A DNA stretch of 64,000 bases from an uncultured Lachnospiraceae bacterium. Its GTDB lineage: Bacteria; Bacillota; Clostridia; Lachnospirales; Lachnospiraceae. Every line of letters starts with the position of its first letter. Within the stretch, counting starts at the first letter, position 1. The notes beneath the pieces were generated by a model. It did no database searches. It worked only from the letters and a program-made list of their open reading frames with translations, and was not told the DNA's origin. The position numbers were made by a program, and so were the translations under genes. The stretch spans positions 62,001 to 126,000 of the forward strand of contig CAJUHJ010000003.1 of NCBI GenBank assembly GCA_910586355.1, in the 5' to 3' direction. Positions 60,582 through 64,000 of the stretch are shown one piece after another.

Positions 60582-61994
60582 TTAGCTTTCCAGGGCCTTC
60601 AACTCCTTTACAACACTCATCAATAAATCGGCGGCTTCCTCAAGTTGTGCAATAGCTTCTTCCCCGCTTACTATTGGGTCAGGTAAATCTTCATAATCCA
60701 TCATAGAATCATCCCGAATCAATCCAAGGTCAAGACTATTTCCCTTTTCTGCAATCTGTTCGCGTGTAAATACATGAAAACGCTCATTTTGCAAAGCATG
60801 TCGGTTATCTGCTTCATATGCGGTTTCAAAGTCTGCAAAGTGCTCTTTTTTCAATGGGTTCGTCTTTCCAAAAGACGGCATATTGGTACGCAAATCATAA
60901 AACCAGACTTCTTTTGTACTATCCTTTCGTGTCTTTTCACGTGTAAAAAACAAGACGTTTGTCTTTACGCCCTGCGCATAAAAAATTCCCGTCGGAAGAC
61001 GTAAAACCGTATGTAAATTGCATTTATCCATCAAATCAACGCGGATTTTCTCGCCTTCTTTGTCAGCAAATAAAACGTTATCCGGCAGAACCACAGCAGC
61101 GCGGGCTTTTCCATCTGCTTTTAAACTCCGGTATATATGTTGTAAAAAATTAAGCTGTTTGTTGCTGGTCTGAAACGTAAAGTCATCGCGTGTGGCACGC
61201 TCGCCGCCTTTTTTTGTACCAAACGGTGGATTTGTCAAAACAACATCATAATCTTTCTTATTTTTTCCAAGATTCGAAAGCGTATCGCCTAGTATAATCT
61301 CTCCTTCTATATCGTGCAGCATAGCGTTCATCAACGCCAAACGGTGGGTATCGTGAACCAGTTCCACACCAGTAAAGGCTTCTTCCCTCTCAAATTTTGC
61401 GGTATCTGCATCCAAATCAAAAAAATCATCCGTTTTCTCTGCAACATACTGATGTGCTGCAATCATAAAACCAAACGTCCCACATGCCGGATCGTTGCAG
61501 CGTTCACCAGCCTTTGGTTTTATACAGCGGGTCATCACGTCAATTAATACGCGAGGCGTAAAATACTGCCCGGCGCCGGATTTTTTTTCACCTGCATTTT
61601 TTTCCAAAAGACCCTCATACAGATTTCCAAGACCCTCTTCTCTGGCAGAAAACCAGTCCAATCCGTCGATAGTCGTAATAATTTTTTCCAGATTTTTTGG
61701 CTCGTCAATATTCGTTGAAGCGCCCTGATAAATTTCACGTACGCGCCCCGTACAATTTTCACCCAGATGATTTAGTAATTCTTTGTAAAATTTTTTTAAT
61801 TCTATTCCACTTTTTTCTGTCAGCCTATCCCAGCGATAATCTTCTGGAATCTGGCTTTCCGCCCCAGTTTCTTTTGCCATTTTCAAAAAAAGAATATACG
61901 TCAATTCTGACACATACTGATGATATGTAATCCCATCATCCCGAAGGACATTACAGAGATTCCAAAGTTTTGATACGATTTCCTGTGTTGTCAT
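60582..61994 (-). CDS. hsdM: Type I restriction-modification methyltransferase HsdM
   Basis: A 470-residue N6-adenine methyltransferase. The N-terminal helical domain (about 1-130) precedes the SAM site DPACGTFGFMIAAHQY (about 175) and the catalytic motif VLTNPPFGTKKGG (about 246-258). FYAQGVKTNVLFF is also typical. It overlaps hsdR by 4 bases (ATGA). It protects host DNA with HsdS. Confidence 0.96.
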   Translation of the reverse strand: MTTQEIVSKLWNLCNVLRDDGITYHQYVSELTYILFLKMAKETGAESQIPEDYRWDRLTEKSGIELKKFYKELLNHLGENCTGRVREIYQGASTNIDEPKNLEKIITTIDGLDWFSAREEGLGNLYEGLLEKNAGEKKSGAGQYFTPRVLIDVMTRCIKPKAGERCNDPACGTFGFMIAAHQYVAEKTDDFFDLDADTAKFEREEAFTGVELVHDTHRLALMNAMLHDIEGEIILGDTLSNLGKNKKDYDVVLTNPPFGTKKGGERATRDDFTFQTSNKQLNFLQHIYRSLKADGKARAAVVLPDNVLFADKEGEKIRVDLMDKCNLHTVLRLPTGIFYAQGVKTNVLFFTREKTRKDSTKEVWFYDLRTNMPSFGKTNPLKKEHFADFETAYEADNRHALQNERFHVFTREQIAEKGNSLDLGLIRDDSMMDYEDLPDPIVSGEEAIAQLEEAADLLMSVVKELKALES

Positions 61995-64000
61995 GCTGTT
62001 TTTCCTCCATCATCATATAAATACTCATTCAATTCCAAAATAATATGTTCCAATTTATCTTGAAATACTTTGTTTATCTTATTATAGCCGCCCTGCGCCT
62101 TAAAACGGCTGTCCTCATCAAATACTGCCACATTCAAAACAGATTCTTCCATCAAATATTTTTCTATTCTTGCAATCCAGTTCAATTCCTGTTTTGAAAA
62201 TTTATGCGCGGATTTCAATTTATCAACTGCCCGCCGGATTTTTGCCTCATGTGAAACCAAATCTGAACCAATTGCATAACGACGAATCAGACTAATCATA
62301 TCTGCTGCAATTTCCTCATTAGTCATTTGAGAAACTGCCAAATTCAGCTGCCTGACAGTAAAACCCTCCCTGTCAAGCGTAAGAAGCAAAGATTTCAAAC
62401 TTTCGCGAGTCAAATCCTTAGGCCGGGTACAAACAATATTTAAAGCTGTAATTTCATTTAAGTTCGTTTTGATATAATCAGTAAAAGCCTCCAGGTAATC
62501 CTTTGGTTTGCTTTTGCTGCCATACCCTCTAGTATGCTCTAAAAGCTCATCCTCTTTTTCCGATATAATTACAGGACGGGCTTTTTTTGTATCCGACTGT
62601 TGAATCATTTGAAACAAATCCTTATAAGCAAGCAGACGTTCTTTTGCCTCATTTGCCCTGCATTTTCCAATATCAATGATAAACTGCTCCGGAGCTTTTC
62701 CTTCCGTCATGCTCTTAAAATGCTCTATGGTTTTATTGTCCATATTCCTTTTTTTACGCTGCAGTTTTGCAACAATCTGTTGTATCTGGCCTTGTATCTT
62801 TTTTTCATCCTCCAGCAGTTCTAAACCTTCTAACAACTGGATGAAACTTGTATTCGGATTTACTACCACAGGCTTCATTGTATTTACTTCTTCCAAAGAA
62901 TCATACACCCCGACAGGATCATAAATCTCAAAATGCGTCTTATGAATTTCAGGACAAAGCCTTGTTGCCCTCCCCAACATTTGTTCAAATAGAATCCGGG
63001 ACTTCACCCGGCGCATAAATACCAGTGTTGTAATTTCCGGCACATCAATCCCAGTCGTCAACAAATCAACTGTCACCGCAATACTGGGAAAACGTTCATT
63101 TTTAAAACGTTTTATCACTTCCTGAACCCTCTTTTTGCTGCCTCCTGCCGAACCGGTAATTTTCATTACAGCGTCGTTGTCTACTCCTGTTTTTTCATAT
63201 ATTTCTTTTAATATTTTTACAATCATATCAGCATGATTATCATTCACTGCATAAATCAATGTTTTACCCTGCTCCTCGGGAAATTCCGGGTCAATATCGC
63301 GGGCAATTTCTGTAAGCACCGTCCGGTTAAACGGCTCTGTTATGACCTGCCGGTTAAATGCCTCAATCTCAAAATCCATCTCATCTTCTAAAAGTTCGAA
63401 ATTGTTAATCCCGTCTGCCACTGGGTCATATACTGTTACAGTATCGCCTGCTTTGTAATGAATTCCTTCTTTTTTGAGCTTTGTCGTCAGTTTATGCGGC
63501 GCATCATGGTCAACAAGATACCCTTCAATTACAGCCTCACGATACGTATATGTATAAACAGGCTGTCCAAAAATACGCGTCGTCTGCAGCGCCGGAGTTG
63601 CAGTAAGCGCAATTTTCACAGCGTCAAAATATTCAATCACTGCACGATATTTACTCTGGTAATCCAACTGGTTACAATAAAGAATTTCATCTTCTCCCAT
63701 TTCTTTATCCAAAATATATCCCCTGTGCGCTTCGTCAATAATCACTAAATCAAAATCTGTAACCGCCGGCATCGTCTCGTCTGTATTATATAAAATACGC
63801 TTCACCATACTTTGAACCGTCGCTACTTGAATCCGCGTTTCACGAGCAATATCTTTTTCTTCTAACCCATTGATAGTATAGATGTCATTAAGCGTCAATA
63901 AATCTTCTAATCTGACTTCTTTAAATACATCAAAAGCCTGTTCACCAAGCGCAGTCCTGTCTACCAAAAATAAGATTCTACGGAAACGTCCGCTTTTCAA
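61991..64000 (-). CDS. hsdR: Type I restriction enzyme HsdR, C-terminal part (5' end off window)
   Basis: The visible 669 residues begin within the superfamily 2 translocase domain; the start and Walker A are past 64000. Motifs seen are RRILFLVDRTALGEQAF, LVIIDEAHRGYILDKEMGEDE (DEAH box), ALTATPALQT, and VTVDLLTTGIDVPEI and RATRLCPE. The end (about 540-669) matches the EcoEI-type C-terminal domain. It translocates and cuts unmethylated DNA with HsdM/HsdS. No frameshift in the visible part. Confidence 0.95.
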   Translation of the reverse strand: MKSGRFRRILFLVDRTALGEQAFDVFKEVRLEDLLTLNDIYTINGLEEKDIARETRIQVATVQSMVKRILYNTDETMPAVTDFDLVIIDEAHRGYILDKEMGEDEILYCNQLDYQSKYRAVIEYFDAVKIALTATPALQTTRIFGQPVYTYTYREAVIEGYLVDHDAPHKLTTKLKKEGIHYKAGDTVTVYDPVADGINNFELLEDEMDFEIEAFNRQVITEPFNRTVLTEIARDIDPEFPEEQGKTLIYAVNDNHADMIVKILKEIYEKTGVDNDAVMKITGSAGGSKKRVQEVIKRFKNERFPSIAVTVDLLTTGIDVPEITTLVFMRRVKSRILFEQMLGRATRLCPEIHKTHFEIYDPVGVYDSLEEVNTMKPVVVNPNTSFIQLLEGLELLEDEKKIQGQIQQIVAKLQRKKRNMDNKTIEHFKSMTEGKAPEQFIIDIGKCRANEAKERLLAYKDLFQMIQQSDTKKARPVIISEKEDELLEHTRGYGSKSKPKDYLEAFTDYIKTNLNEITALNIVCTRPKDLTRESLKSLLLTLDREGFTVRQLNLAVSQMTNEEIAADMISLIRRYAIGSDLVSHEAKIRRAVDKLKSAHKFSKQELNWIARIEKYLMEESVLNVAVFDEDSRFKAQGGYNKINKVFQDKLEHIILELNEYLYDDGGKTA

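Overview
The window is chromosomal DNA from a low-GC, anaerobic, endospore-forming Firmicute, most likely a Lachnospiraceae gut commensal. The evidence is the gene content: CodY, SigK and a YlmC/YmxH sporulation protein sit beside pyruvate:ferredoxin oxidoreductase, a [FeFe]-hydrogenase-like protein, a type III glutamine synthetase, an oligosaccharide ABC transporter with alpha-galactosidase, and the priA-def-fmt-rsmB-rlmN-stp-prkC-rsgA-rpe-thiN cluster typical of Clostridia. Almost every gene lies on the minus strand, as expected for one replichore arm. I saw no tRNA, rRNA, CRISPR array, insertion sequence or prophage.

Layout. 1-5.7 kb: codY (5' end only, with a CodY-like box in its leader), topA, dprA, comM and sigK. 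5.8-9.2 kb: trpS, a DUF5662 gene and a GH13 protein that has lost its catalytic residues. 9.4-17.5 kb: central metabolism (glnA type III, fba, por, group B-like hydrogenase). 17.7-23.9 kb: an accessory stretch with an ABC-F ATPase, an M50-like membrane protease, a 36-residue membrane peptide, a deletion scar with a broken response regulator, a FliD-C-like orphan, a decayed small gene and a secreted C39-like protein. 23.9-28.8 kb: purB, purC, a metallophosphoesterase and a cytoplasmic ParB/Srx-like plus BMP (nucleoside-binding) fusion. 29.8-36.2 kb: an alpha-galactoside uptake locus (GH36, two permeases, lipoprotein, divergent AraC regulator). 36.1-43.6 kb: efp, a very large secreted clan GH-D enzyme, rpiB, yqeG, nrdR, ylmC and ychF. 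43.7-57.2 kb: the conserved housekeeping cluster up to priA and murE. 57.3-64 kb: a defence island with two tandem Rpn-family nuclease genes and a type I restriction-modification system (hsdS, hsdM, partial hsdR).

The two most interesting items are the following. (1) The tandem Rpn genes each carry a consensus internal Shine-Dalgarno and ATG that is better than their own GTG start. It would make the short C-terminal protein alone, the layout expected of an intragenic antitoxin, and the pair sits directly behind a restriction system. (2) The ParB/Srx-like plus BMP fusion has no signal peptide and is paired with a metallophosphoesterase beside the purine genes, which suggests an intracellular nucleoside-sensing module. 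Other notable items are the dead GH13 protein, the FliD-C-like orphan, the SigK without a pro-sequence and the possible attenuator in the glnA leader. All functional statements rest on reading motifs by eye; no database search was run.
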